From the NCBI GenBank assembly GCA_964459495.1, contig CAYWNK010000005.1, positions 1 to 64,000 on the forward strand: a DNA stretch of 64,000 nt. The letters run 5' to 3'. The translations under genes and the position numbers were made by a program. Origin of the DNA: CAYWNK01 sp964459495. GTDB lineage: Bacteria; Planctomycetota; UBA1135; GCA-002686595. Below, in pieces: positions 44,285 through 55,590 of this stretch. The first letter of the stretch is position 1. The number at the start of each line of letters is the position of its first letter. Under the pieces are notes generated by a model. That model was not told where the DNA came from. It did not search any database and worked only from the letters and a program-made list of their open reading frames with translations.

Positions 44285-47200
44285 TTGGACTTGCTGCCAG
44301 ACACCGGACAGCGGCCAACCTGTTGATGGCACTCTTGCTTGTCGCAGGTGTCGTAGTCCTTCCGTCCATCAAGCGTGAGCAGAAGCCGGACTTCACCCCC
44401 TCTCAGGTCCAGGTCCGGGTGGTGTATCTGGGGGGTACGCCGGAGGAAGTCGAAGAGTCGATCTGCCGGCCGATTGAGGACGCGCTAGAGTCTGTCCAGG
44501 GCATCAAGTCGATCGATTCCGAGGCCCAGGACGGCGTCGGAATCGTGACCATCGAAAAGGAGGACCCGAGTGATCTTTCTGCATTTGCAGCGGACATCGA
44601 CTCCGAGGTTTCAGCGATCACTTCTTTTCCCGAGGGAACGGAAGACCCCGTCATTAGCCAGCTTGGTCGCGATAGCACCGTCATGGCCGTGCTGGTCGGC
44701 GGATTTTCGGACTCGACCGATCTCTATGCATACTGCGATGATCTGGCCACCCGCTTGCGACGACTCCCGGATGTGTCCACCGTCGATCTCGAGGGCTTCT
44801 CTGATCGTCAACTACGGGTCGAGCTAGATGCAGAGAAACTCCTGCGGCATTCGCTGAGTGTCTCGGATGTGGCGGTTGCAATCTCTGCGGAGAGCGTGGA
44901 ACGCCCCGCAGGTGGCCTTGAGTCGGATACGGCAGAGCTCACACTGCGATTCACGGAGCGCAGAAGGAGCCTGCGCGGCTTGGAAAACCTCGTGGTTCGT
45001 CAGGATGCAGCGGGTGGAAACGTCCTTCTCGGAGAGCTCGGTGTTGTCCGAGACCTCTTCGAGAATCCAGAGGAACGGGTGGAGGTGGACGAGGAACGGG
45101 TGGGGCGAGTCGTTGTGAAGAAGGCCAAGGCCGATGACTCGATCCTCGTGTCCAATTCCGTCCAGAGCTTTCTCGAGGAAGAACGATCGCGTGTGTCGAG
45201 CAGCATCAGTCTGCGGACAACGCAAGACGGAACGAAGGGCCTCCTCGATCAACTAGAGATCGTCATCACGAATGGGTGGCAGGGGATCCTCCTGGTGTTC
45301 GCCACCCTGTGGCTCTTCTTTTCACCACGGCTGGCATTCTGGGTCGTGATGTCGCTGCCTGTGTCGTTCTTGGGTGCCTTCGTCCTGATGGCGCTTCTCG
45401 GTGTGACGATCAACACAATCTCACTCGTGGGCTTCTTGCTTGCGCTAGGCATCCTGATGGATGACGGCATCGTCATTGCCGAAAACGTCATTGCACACAT
45501 GCAAAGGGGCAAGGGGGCCATGCAGTCCGCCATTGACGGGACCGCGGAGGTCCTGCCTGGGGTTGTGTCGTCATTCCTCACCACCTTGTGCGTCCTGGGC
45601 CCGCTGGCCTTCTTGGACGGTGATATCGGGGTGGTTCTTGGTGTTATCCCTGTGGTCCTAGCGCTGGTCCTGATCGTGAGCCTTGTTGAGGCTTTCTGGA
45701 TTCTTCCATCGCACCTGGGCCATTCCCTGGCTGGCTACGATCCGGCGAAGAAGTCTCGGTTTCGCGCTGCTTTCGATGGAGCCTTCGATTGGCTTCGCAA
45801 GCAGGTCGTTGTGCGTGCGACGAAGCTTGTCGTCCAGCAGCGCTATCTCTTCAGCGGCGTCGTTGCCGCGTTGCTGATCGCGTCGTTTGCCCTAATCGTA
45901 TCGGGTCGAGTGGGCTTCCAGGCATTCCCGAATTCTGAGGGCGATGTCCTTGAGGCACGAGTCATGATGCCCCCCGGGACGCCGCTTGTCAGGACTCAGC
46001 AAGTGACCAAGCAGCTTCTTGAGGGGCTCCGAATTGCCGAAGTCGAAGTCGGCAAGCAGCCAGATGGCAAGAAACTCGTCGAGCTCGTGAGCGTTCGCTA
46101 CAACGTGAATGACGACACCAGTTCGTCCGGCCCCCATCTAGCAACGGTATCCGTGGATCTGCTGACAACGGAAGAGCGCAGCAGTGGCCTTGAGCAAATC
46201 AAGCAGGCCTGGCGTCAAGGAACAGGTGATGTGATCGACGCGCTGGCTGTTTCGATTATGGAGCCATCAGCTGGCGGCCCCGCCGGCCGAGCCATCGAGG
46301 TGAAGGTAAGCGGCGACGACCTATCGGAACTTGACCGAGCAGCCGACAGCATGACCGCGTGGTTCCGCACGATCGAAGGGGTCTCGAACCTGAACGATGA
46401 CCTTCGTCGCGGTAAGCAGGAAGTCCAACTCCAGGTCAAACCAGAAGCCAGGGCTCTTGGCCTCGACGCGGACACAATCGCTGGCCAAGTGGCTGATGCA
46501 TTCCTAGGCCGCGTAGTGGACGAAATTCAGGTTGGTTCGGATCAATACGAGGTCGAGATTCGCCTGAGTGACGACGATCGCAGGCACCTAGACGATCTTG
46601 AGGGATTCCGAATCATGCTCCCAGAGGGAGGGGGAGTCGCGCTCGGTACGGTGGCAGAGCTCCAGCTAGAGAGGGGCTGGTCGCGGATTGCACGCGCGGG
46701 TGGCCGCCGCGTTGTCACCGTAACAGGAGACATCGACCAAACGGTTTCGAGCACAGCGGCCGTGTTCGCCGTCTTCCGAGACGAGTTCATGCCCCTGTTC
46801 GAAGAGCAGTACCCCGGTCTCTTCATCGGCTTGGACGGCGAGACCGCTGAAAGCGGCAAGACGATGAACTCCATGCTACTTGGAATGATGTTCGGCCTGC
46901 TGGGTGTCTACATGCTTCTGAGCTTCCAGTTTGGAAGCTACTCGGAACCCCTCCTGGTGATGGTTCTCATTCCCCTATCGCTGATTGGGATCATCTCCGG
47001 GCACTGGCTTTTTCACTACCCATTCACAATCCCCAGCATTCTTGGTTTCGTTGCCCTATCGGGCATCGTGATCAACGACTCGATCCTGATGGTTCGCTTT
47101 GCGAAGACCAAAATCGAGGAAGGGGTCCCTGTGCATGAGGCGGTCGTGCAAGCCACGGGGCTGCGATTTCGAGCTGTCTTCCTCACGTCGATGACGACCG

Positions 47201-47403
47201 TCTTGGGTTTGGTGCCCTTACTATTCGAGTCGAGCGTGCAGGCCCAGACTTTAAAGGGAATGATCATCAGCGTGACCTTCGGCTTGATGGCTACGACCGT
47301 CTTGGTCTTGCTGGTGATTCCCGCACTGTATTCCATCTTGAGCGACCTCGGGTTGGCACGTACTCGAACGAACAGTTCTGCGGTGCCCAGTTCGTTGCTG
47401 TGA
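44281..47403 (+). CDS. RND efflux transporter (inner-membrane pump)
   Basis: 1040 residues, normal for the AcrB/RND family. Twelve membrane helices in two halves; GGTPEEVEESICRPIEDALE is the porter-domain start, and GFLLALGILMDDGIVIAENV in TM4 holds the proton-relay Asp pair. GFVALSGIVINDSILMVRFA is the matching place in the second half. A proton-driven pump for hydrophobic or toxic compounds, last gene of the marR-controlled operon. Confidence 0.93.
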   Translation: MIGLAARHRTAANLLMALLLVAGVVVLPSIKREQKPDFTPSQVQVRVVYLGGTPEEVEESICRPIEDALESVQGIKSIDSEAQDGVGIVTIEKEDPSDLSAFAADIDSEVSAITSFPEGTEDPVISQLGRDSTVMAVLVGGFSDSTDLYAYCDDLATRLRRLPDVSTVDLEGFSDRQLRVELDAEKLLRHSLSVSDVAVAISAESVERPAGGLESDTAELTLRFTERRRSLRGLENLVVRQDAAGGNVLLGELGVVRDLFENPEERVEVDEERVGRVVVKKAKADDSILVSNSVQSFLEEERSRVSSSISLRTTQDGTKGLLDQLEIVITNGWQGILLVFATLWLFFSPRLAFWVVMSLPVSFLGAFVLMALLGVTINTISLVGFLLALGILMDDGIVIAENVIAHMQRGKGAMQSAIDGTAEVLPGVVSSFLTTLCVLGPLAFLDGDIGVVLGVIPVVLALVLIVSLVEAFWILPSHLGHSLAGYDPAKKSRFRAAFDGAFDWLRKQVVVRATKLVVQQRYLFSGVVAALLIASFALIVSGRVGFQAFPNSEGDVLEARVMMPPGTPLVRTQQVTKQLLEGLRIAEVEVGKQPDGKKLVELVSVRYNVNDDTSSSGPHLATVSVDLLTTEERSSGLEQIKQAWRQGTGDVIDALAVSIMEPSAGGPAGRAIEVKVSGDDLSELDRAADSMTAWFRTIEGVSNLNDDLRRGKQEVQLQVKPEARALGLDADTIAGQVADAFLGRVVDEIQVGSDQYEVEIRLSDDDRRHLDDLEGFRIMLPEGGGVALGTVAELQLERGWSRIARAGGRRVVTVTGDIDQTVSSTAAVFAVFRDEFMPLFEEQYPGLFIGLDGETAESGKTMNSMLLGMMFGLLGVYMLLSFQFGSYSEPLLVMVLIPLSLIGIISGHWLFHYPFTIPSILGFVALSGIVINDSILMVRFAKTKIEEGVPVHEAVVQATGLRFRAVFLTSMTTVLGLVPLLFESSVQAQTLKGMIISVTFGLMATTVLVLLVIPALYSILSDLGLARTRTNSSAVPSSLL

Positions 47404-47971
47404 GAGCGATCCGGGCAACCACACGCCAACCTGCTGAGCTACCGTCGTGGTTGGTTCTCAGGTACTCATCCCGCTTGGAAAGCGCCCCCTATTAGGGGAT
47501 CAGTGAGGCCTGGATCGTGGCATGCAGGCATCTTCGTGTGCCCCTCCAGTGCATGAGAGCGGTCGCGTTGGTCCGGCTCCGACATGTGGCGATTGAGAGT
47601 CTTCGCTCGAGAGAAGAGACCCGAAGTACGCCTCAGGTTCCCGGCCCCATCGTCGTTGGGCCTGAAGATTGAAATCAGCCGGCCGCGCCCCGGCATCCCG
47701 TTTTCAATCGGGCACCCGACTACGGATGGATCGATCGATGTTGCCATCTGAAATGACGACACAGAGCATTGCTCGCGTGCGCACCATGCCGGTCAGCATC
47801 ATCGCAATCGGCGTCACCGCAGGGGCTTCGACGAAGACCTTGCTCTCCCCCACAGCCGGCTCACCGCAGATAGTCCGCTCGGATCTCCTATCCCTATCGA
47901 CGAGACCGAATTCGCTGCCGGAGACGATCGGGCTGACGGCAAGCCTGATCGTTCCCGGCATAGAATTCGGA
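47404..47971. other. non-coding stretch between convergent genes
   Basis: About 570 bp between the RND pump and the CxxCH protein, which converge. No supported gene. Confidence 0.4.
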
Positions 47972-49531
47972 CTAGTGGGGCCGCGACCCCCGGCGCGCCT
48001 GGATTGCTTCCATCGTCGCCAGTCCGCCATTCCCGGACGATTCCGAGGAGCAGTTCATGCCAAGGATCTGGAGGTACGCTGCCTCACGAACACGGAGGTC
48101 GTTGAAGGAGCGATTCATGGAGCTGTCATTGGGGAAGATCAGGTCCGGAACGGTCAATCCGGTGATGAACGGAGCGAGTGATGTCTCCTCTCCGACCTCG
48201 CGGGGGGTCATCATTTGGAAGCGACCGGTGCCGCCGGTACCGGTTTCTCCGCCATGACAGCCAACGCAGGTTTGGATCGCGAACTTGTGGCGAGTATCTG
48301 AGTCCTTCCCCGTTAGGTTGGCGGCGTTGGAGGGCTGGTACTTCGGAGTCCACCAGCGAGCGGCGCCGAAGCCCCCGGGCGGGAACTGGGCAGTTTCGTT
48401 CTGATCGTTGATAGCTTGACCGCCAAGCAGACCAACCTCGCCATTCTCCGCGACATATTCGTCGTGGTCGGCAAGCTTCCACGCATTGATCAGAGCACTG
48501 TCAATCAGCGGGAACCTCTCGGGCACAACGTGGATGCCAGCGCGGATATCGACAGCGTTGGCGTCCAACCAGTCTTCGAGCACCTGCCGGGATCCCCGGT
48601 GAGGGAGGTTGGGATTGAAGTTCGCCCAGCGCAAGTATCCGAGATCCGGCGTTTGCTTTGTCGTGACAGGGATCAGTGGTCCCAGACCAATCGCGCCCAG
48701 TACGGGAGCAATGTTGAACTCGCGCAGTTCCCAGTGGTTCGTATCACAGGTCAGGCAACCCTCAGCAAACAGATTGGTCCGCAGCTGGGCAAGGTTGCTG
48801 CCGTTCGGACGACCGTTGGACGGATCGGGATCCACGACTTCCTGAACCATCCAAGTCAGCTGCGAGCGGAACGCAGCCGAGTCCAGCTCAAGGTTGCCCA
48901 GCATTTGCCAAGCCTGGTGCCAGGCCTTGACCTCCTCGCAGGATGTCGCAGGCACGTCAAATTCAAAGATGAAGAGCTCATCGAGACCCTCTCCAGAACT
49001 TACGCCCTGTCCGCCCAGTACGCTCCAGCGCGAGTACACCAATCGCAGCTCGCCAGCGGTCTCGATCTGGCCATCGACCGTTCGAGCTAGATCAGGCCGG
49101 TTGACAATCGCAAGCAAGCGGAAGGGAGCAAAGTCCGGGTCAAGCTCGGACCCGATTCCGCCCGCCTCAGTCTCCCAGTCATCGATCAACCCCTGGATCG
49201 AAGCCACCTGATCCGGGTGAAAGACCCTGTCCTTATTCACCGTCTGGACCGAGAACCAAGTTGTCAACCAATCGCGGGCAAAGCCTGGCACGGAGAGGGA
49301 ACCAGCCAGAGAGCTGAAGATCGTCCCGAAATGCAGCGGCATCCCGGGGTCCACCAGATCCGGATGGTCGACAATGTCGATGCTTTTGATCAGGAGTTCT
49401 TTGTCATGGCAGACTGGACCATTCGACAACGATGTGGGCAGTGATGTGGGCTCAGGCGCCGAGACTGGCCACATGGTGCTGAGGGACACAGCAGCCAGCA
49501 AGACTGACGAGGATAGGGGTAGGGAGATCAT
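47972..49531 (-). CDS. secreted protein with CxxCH motif
   Basis: 519 residues from the ATG at 49531 (signal MISLPLSSSVLLAAVSLSTM). Near the C-terminus IQTCVGCHGGETGTGG gives a single CxxCH, the heme-attachment site of c-type cytochromes. The rest (FRLLAIVNRPDLARTVDGQ, ELRLVYSRWSVLGGQ) is like large secreted proteins of myxobacteria and planctomycetes with no known function. Whether heme is bound is not shown; a single CxxCH without a clear distal Met context is weak evidence. Confidence 0.7.
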   Translation of the reverse strand: MISLPLSSSVLLAAVSLSTMWPVSAPEPTSLPTSLSNGPVCHDKELLIKSIDIVDHPDLVDPGMPLHFGTIFSSLAGSLSVPGFARDWLTTWFSVQTVNKDRVFHPDQVASIQGLIDDWETEAGGIGSELDPDFAPFRLLAIVNRPDLARTVDGQIETAGELRLVYSRWSVLGGQGVSSGEGLDELFIFEFDVPATSCEEVKAWHQAWQMLGNLELDSAAFRSQLTWMVQEVVDPDPSNGRPNGSNLAQLRTNLFAEGCLTCDTNHWELREFNIAPVLGAIGLGPLIPVTTKQTPDLGYLRWANFNPNLPHRGSRQVLEDWLDANAVDIRAGIHVVPERFPLIDSALINAWKLADHDEYVAENGEVGLLGGQAINDQNETAQFPPGGFGAARWWTPKYQPSNAANLTGKDSDTRHKFAIQTCVGCHGGETGTGGTGRFQMMTPREVGEETSLAPFITGLTVPDLIFPNDSSMNRSFNDLRVREAAYLQILGMNCSSESSGNGGLATMEAIQARRGSRPH

Positions 49532-49853
49532 CGGAGTAGAACTCGGAATTTGGGAAGTGGATCGAAGGGGCACCAATTGCCCCTGGGCTTTTCCCGCCCA
49601 GTCACCCAGCCGGTCGCAGGATTCTCCAAAAAAAGCCGCCCCAGGACTTCGAGGTAGACCGGTCTAGGAATCGCCTCGGGCCCGCTAGATGCCTCAATGC
49701 ACTCGACGACGCTCCAGTCTATGGGATCCAAATAGCCAATCGCAGCCGGCTCACCGCCCTCACCTCACCCCAAGTCCTTGCCCTTCCGATTGCCCTAGAC
49801 GATTGCCCCTTGGACCTTGACGTTTCTCACTCGCTTCAATGGACCGCTGGTTC
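49532..49853. other. non-coding stretch
   Basis: About 320 bp upstream of the CxxCH gene. It should carry that gene's promoter. No supported gene. Confidence 0.4.
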
Positions 49854-50201
49854 CTACTCGGCAACCACGTCGACGCAATAGCCCTCCGTGAAGATGCAAT
49901 CGTGCTCCAGCAACGTGGGGTCCAAGACTCCACCCGCCTCTTTGCACAGCCAAGTGATCCACTTCGATCCCCAGACCTTGTAGCAGTCCCCACTCCACGG
50001 GCGAGAACCCGCAGATCCCCATGTCGGCAGCGAAAAGCACCCTTTGATGTTGCGATAGGCAACGAAGGACTCAAGTCGAACTTGCAGCAAGCCCTTGCCT
50101 TGCTCCAAGGGGATGGGGCTGGTGATTGGGTCGAAGGGCGCCCGTACCTCTTGTGCCGAAGGCTTGCAAACCAGCGCGCTACGAGGTCGGACTTAGCAGT
50201 G
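49854..50201 (-). pseudogene. possible broken gene
   Basis: A minus-strand frame reads like a real protein end (VRLESFVAYRNIKGCFSLPT; KVWGSKWITWLCKEAGGVLD; EHDCIFTEGYCVDVVAE). It has no good start; upstream in the same frame a short MEAKAVWMQRRMHHC piece is cut off by TAA. It could be the remains of a gene or chance. No family recognised. Confidence 0.3.
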
Positions 50202-50300
50202 ATGCATGCGCCGCTGCATCCACACCGCCTTGGCTTCCATCCGCGCCTAGAAGAGCTCGTTGGCATGACCCTCACAGAACGAGCCCGAGCTCCGGTCGAT

Positions 50301-51032
50301 TCAAACCTTAGGCCGCTGGACGCGAAACAGGCGAAAGGAGCCGCTCTCCGGTTCTTGGGGCACGCCCGCTTCGTCTAGGACCTTAGCGATCAGCCCCCGG
50401 GCCTGGGCGCGTCCGATGAAGAGGGGCGAACGTGGGCGCCCCGGGTCCGCAAACCAGGCACTGCCTCCGGGCCTCAAGGCAGCCTGCAAGAGGTCGAGTA
50501 TCGGCCCATGGGAACGCGCTTCGTATAGAACGTCGCTGGCAATCATCACATCGAAGGAACCGCGTTCGGTCACCCAGGGCTCTGTCCAGTCCAGAGCTTC
50601 GGCCCGGACGATCCCCTCGAGTCCATTGAGCTCGATTTCCACGCCGAGCGCTTCCACAGCGCTGCGGTCGTAGTCAGTGAGGGTGAGCTCTATCCGATCA
50701 CCGAAGGCCGAGCCCAGCCAGAGACCGACGAGCCCGAGCCCCGCACCAAGTTCGAGCACGCGCAAGGGCTGCGGCCCCGTCAGTATCGAGAGCTCCCGCA
50801 AGAGCTGCCTCGCCATGATGGGGGCCGCGTCCCAAACCCAGGCCCAGTAGGGCATCGCATCGTTGAAGCGATTGCGTTCCTGGACGTCGACGTCGTCCAG
50901 CAGCTGATCAGGAGCCGCCGGCACGACGAGCTTGAGCTGCACCCCCTCCAGTACTTCGTAGCACACCTGCTGCCAGCCCCCAGCAAGTTCGGGGAGTCGC
51001 GCCAGAAGCGCCCGCTCCACGGGTTGAGTCAT
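50301..51032 (-). CDS. class I SAM methyltransferase (METTL/PrmA-like fold)
   Basis: 243 residues from the ATG at 51032. The motif LRVLELGAGLGLVGLWLG is the SAM-binding loop; LTLTDYDRSAVEAL gives the acidic residue after strand 2; FDVMIASDVLYEARSH is the post-motif typical of METTL21-type protein methyltransferases. The target is unknown. It diverges from the H-NOX gene. Confidence 0.8.
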   Translation of the reverse strand: MTQPVERALLARLPELAGGWQQVCYEVLEGVQLKLVVPAAPDQLLDDVDVQERNRFNDAMPYWAWVWDAAPIMARQLLRELSILTGPQPLRVLELGAGLGLVGLWLGSAFGDRIELTLTDYDRSAVEALGVEIELNGLEGIVRAEALDWTEPWVTERGSFDVMIASDVLYEARSHGPILDLLQAALRPGGSAWFADPGRPRSPLFIGRAQARGLIAKVLDEAGVPQEPESGSFRLFRVQRPKV

Positions 51033-51385
51033 GGGCGGAATTAGAACCCACGGGGCCGCAATCGGGGCCTGCCCTGTTTGCATTCCCGCTGCCCCTCCCA
51101 CAAGACCTAGCTCGTCTTGGCCAACCAAGCATCGGGGATGCCGGAAATCTGGCCACGCCCCAGGCGCCAGTTCTAGGGAATCCAGGATGCACTCTTCGTG
51201 AGGGCGGAACCCAGACCGGGACCTCCCTCCGTACGCACATCAATTGCGGAATCGTCCGTAGCAGGTCATCGATCGACTCAGCGCCCGATTGACATCACCT
51301 CGATGAGTCCCCATCGCGGGATGCAATCCGACTTTCGGCCCAGACGGTTGAGCCAGGCGGCTCGAGGCTCGACAGCTAGGCTGAT
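51033..51385. other. intergenic region with the H-NOX operon promoter
   Basis: About 350 bp between divergent genes. It should hold promoters in both directions. No motif identified. Confidence 0.4.
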
Positions 51386-51937
51386 ATGAAAGGAGCCATC
51401 TTCAAGCACTTTGAGACCTTCGTAACCGACAACTGGGGCGTCGAGGTCTACGAGGAGGTTCTCGACGGACTGGACCTCATTACACAGGGACCATTCCTCG
51501 GTCCGGGCAACTACCCAGACGAAGACCTGTTGGCCATCGTCGGGGCCACGATCCAGAAGCTTGGAATCCCTCTCCCCGATGCACTGCGCGTCTTCGGCAA
51601 GTACCTCTTTGAGAAGTTGGCGGGAGATGCTCCGCAGTTCGTCGAGGACAAGTCGGATCTCAAGCAGTTCCTCATGACCGTGGACGGCGTGATTCACGTA
51701 GAGGTCAAGAAGTTGTTTCCAGAGGCCTACCTTCCTCGGCTGGCCTACGAAGACACGGGCGCCGATCAACTGACCGTCCACTATCATTCGAAGCGGCAGT
51801 TCTGCCAGCTCTTTGTTGGCCTCGTGGAAGGCGCAGCAGAGAGCTTTTCCAGCCCGCTCGACTGGAATGAAACCGCATGTTCCCACTCAGGTGCGGAGCA
51901 ATGCACCTTCGAGTTCCGCTTTTCGAAAGCGGCCTAA
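51386..51937 (+). CDS. H-NOX heme-based gas sensor
   Basis: 183 residues, normal H-NOX length. It starts MKGAIFKHFETFVTDNWG and keeps the whole heme pocket set: proximal H104 (VDGVIHVEVKK), P117 (YLPRL) and Y133-x-S135-x-R137 (HYHSKR). Cys-rich end ETACSHSGAEQCTFEF is common in these proteins. In the family NO or O2 binding to heme changes the activity of a partner histidine kinase, here the next gene, 4 bp on. Confidence 0.88.
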   Translation: MKGAIFKHFETFVTDNWGVEVYEEVLDGLDLITQGPFLGPGNYPDEDLLAIVGATIQKLGIPLPDALRVFGKYLFEKLAGDAPQFVEDKSDLKQFLMTVDGVIHVEVKKLFPEAYLPRLAYEDTGADQLTVHYHSKRQFCQLFVGLVEGAAESFSSPLDWNETACSHSGAEQCTFEFRFSKAA

Positions 51938-51941
51938 GCCC

Positions 51942-53236
<1,295 letters not shown>

Positions 53237-53237
<1 letters not shown>

Positions 53238-54421
53238 TGGACAGCTCCAAACGGCCCACGGTCATGTTCGTCGATGACGAGAAAGATGTCCTTGCGGGGC
53301 TCCGTCAATCCCTGCGAAAGCAGCGCAAGATCTGGAACATCGCCTTTGCATGCGGAGCCCAGGAAGCCTTGGAGTTCATGGAAACCACCGAGGTGGACGT
53401 GGTCACGACCGACATGCGCATGCCGGGACTGAACGGGGCTGAGCTACTCGCCAAGGTCAGCAATCTCTACCCAAGCACCTTGCGCTTTGTTCTCTCGGGC
53501 GAAGCATCCGCTGCGCAGACCCTTCGGGCACTCCCCTACACACACCAGTGGATGTCCAAACCCTGTACCAGGGAGGTTCTGGTCGACACCATCGATCGCT
53601 CCCTGAGCCTGATGGCTCGCTTGGGCACCGAGGAGGTTCGCCGGGTTGTTGGACGGGCTTCCGGTTTCTCTTCTCCACCCGAAGTCTACCAAGGCCTCCA
53701 GCGAGCCCTGCAGGATCCGGCCGTAGAGATCGCTACGGTCGTTGACTGGATCGAGCAAGACCCGGTTCTCGCCGCACGGGTCCTTCAACTCACCAATTCC
53801 AGCTTCTTCGGAGTCCGGCGCGTGATCGTCGACCTTCGGGATGCGACGACGACCATTGGATTGAGACTGCTCGCAGACCTTGTGCTGGTCTCTGGGGTCT
53901 TTTCAGCCTGGAGCGACCTTGCGCCAGAAGTGGATGTGGAGATCCAGAGGCTCCTAGGCCATAGCCGTCTTGTCGCCGATGCGGCTTCCAATATTGCGAA
54001 CGATGCCGGACTAGACCCTGGACCAGCGGTGACCGCCGGACTTCTGCATGACATTGGGCACCTCGCCCTGCTCAGTGCCGATTCCGAAAAACACTCGGAC
54101 CCCGATTCTGAACCGGCGAACCGCCTTCAGGGTCAGGTGCTTGATGCATCGCTAGATTGCACCCACGCGGACATTGGAGGCGCCATCCTCCAAGCCTGGG
54201 GACTGCCGCTGGTCATCATCGAGGCAGTGGTACGCCACATTGAACCGATCCCCAGCCAGGATGGCCGGCTGACTACCGCGGGAGCGGTGCACCTGGCGAA
54301 CGCTCTAGTCTTGGATCGGGACCCGTCCGCGGCCTACCTGGAGTCCGTCGGTGGACAAGAACGCTGGGATCACTGGAAGCGAGTTGTGTCGCAGAGCGAC
54401 GAAGATGCTGACGCGGCATGA
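53237..54421 (+). CDS. response regulator REC-HDOD
   Basis: 394 residues. REC domain with MFVDDEKDVLAG, the phosphorylation site DVVTTDMRMPGLNG, and K in WMSKPCT. The HDOD part follows (DPVLAARVLQLTNSSFFGVR; VTAGLLHDIGHLALL). HDOD proteins are HD-fold scaffolds in signalling, usually without catalysis, although HDIG here looks intact. Start overlaps the kinase stop. Confidence 0.85.
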
Positions 54422-55590
54422 AGAAAGACAAAGCACGGGTGCTCTTCGTAGATGACGAGCCGAGCCTTCTCCGATCGATGAGCTTGATCCTCAGAAGACA
54501 CTTCGAAGTCGAGACAGCGGAGTCCGGCAAGGAAGGGCTCGAATGCATGAAGGCCGGCGAGCCGTTCGCCGTTGTGGTTTCGGACATGCGAATGCCCGAG
54601 ATGAACGGGGCGAAGTTCCTCTCGGCCGCCAGGGAGTTGGCCCCCAACAGCACCCGGATTTTACTTACGGGAGAAACAGACCTTTCGTCCGCGGTCGAAG
54701 CGGTCAATGAAGGAGCGATCTTCCGCTTTCTGAAGAAGCCCTGCGAGAACAGAGAGATGCTCGAGGTGCTGAACGCGGCGGCTGAGCAACACCGACTCCT
54801 GCATGCCGAGCAGGACCTGCTTCAAAACACGCTGCGAGGGGCCGTTGCCTTGCTGACTGATATCCTGGGGCATATCCACCCCCAGGCGTTTAGCCGCTCG
54901 TCTCGGATCCACAGGACCGTGCGACACATCTGTGGCCAGCTCAACCTCCAGGATGCCTGGTCATTCGAGATCGCTGGTTTGTTGGCCCATATCGGACTGG
55001 TGACGGTTCCCGCGGAGACCGTCGAAAAAGACTGTGCAGGCACGGAGCTTCTCGATTGGGAGCGCGAGATGATCGACAACCACCCCGCCGGTGGGGCAGA
55101 AATGCTGAGTTCGATCCCCCGCCTAGAAACCGTCGCAAAGATGATTGCTCGGCAGGCTGACAAACCAGATGCCCCCCTAGTGGGCAGCCCTGAAACCTGG
55201 GAGGCCGAGATTCTCGGCGGAGAGCTGCTCCGCACAGCAATGGCATTTGAACGCGAATGGGTCAAAAGCGGCTCTGCCTCTGAATGCATAGAGCAGCTGA
55301 CCAAAGAGGGCCTTGACCTCCCCGATCCACTGCTAGCCTTGCTCTCCGACTATGAGCTTGGCCTTGAGGGGATGGCATCTGCTTCGCTTCAGATCGACCA
55401 GCTAGCGGCCGGCATGGTCATCGAGCAGGAAGTTCGCGCAAAGTCCGGTGGCTTGCTAGCAGCCAAGGGACAACTGATCGACGCCATGTTCATCAATCGG
55501 CTACGGAACTTCGATCGTGGTTCCGGTGTGGAGCAACCCATCCTCGTCTTGTCTCCTATCTCACTCCTCTCTAAAAAGCGCAGCGCATGA
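54418..55590 (+). CDS. response regulator REC with degenerate HD-GYP domain
   Basis: 390 residues. REC with VLFVDDEPSLLRS, VVSDMRMPEMNG and FLKKPCE. The output domain resembles HD-GYP (AGLLAHIGLVTVP; NHPAGGAEMLSSIPRLETVA), but LLHDIGK is LLAHIGL and the GYP segment is absent (RQADKPDAPLVGSP), so it is probably not an active phosphodiesterase. Coupled by 4-bp overlaps. Confidence 0.8.
   Translation: MKKDKARVLFVDDEPSLLRSMSLILRRHFEVETAESGKEGLECMKAGEPFAVVVSDMRMPEMNGAKFLSAARELAPNSTRILLTGETDLSSAVEAVNEGAIFRFLKKPCENREMLEVLNAAAEQHRLLHAEQDLLQNTLRGAVALLTDILGHIHPQAFSRSSRIHRTVRHICGQLNLQDAWSFEIAGLLAHIGLVTVPAETVEKDCAGTELLDWEREMIDNHPAGGAEMLSSIPRLETVAKMIARQADKPDAPLVGSPETWEAEILGGELLRTAMAFEREWVKSGSASECIEQLTKEGLDLPDPLLALLSDYELGLEGMASASLQIDQLAAGMVIEQEVRAKSGGLLAAKGQLIDAMFINRLRNFDRGSGVEQPILVLSPISLLSKKRSA

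Noticed and set aside
49839..50378. Plus-strand frame of 179 codons
   Set aside because: Overlaps the methyltransferase 3' end and a more protein-like minus frame; composition looks like a shadow frame.
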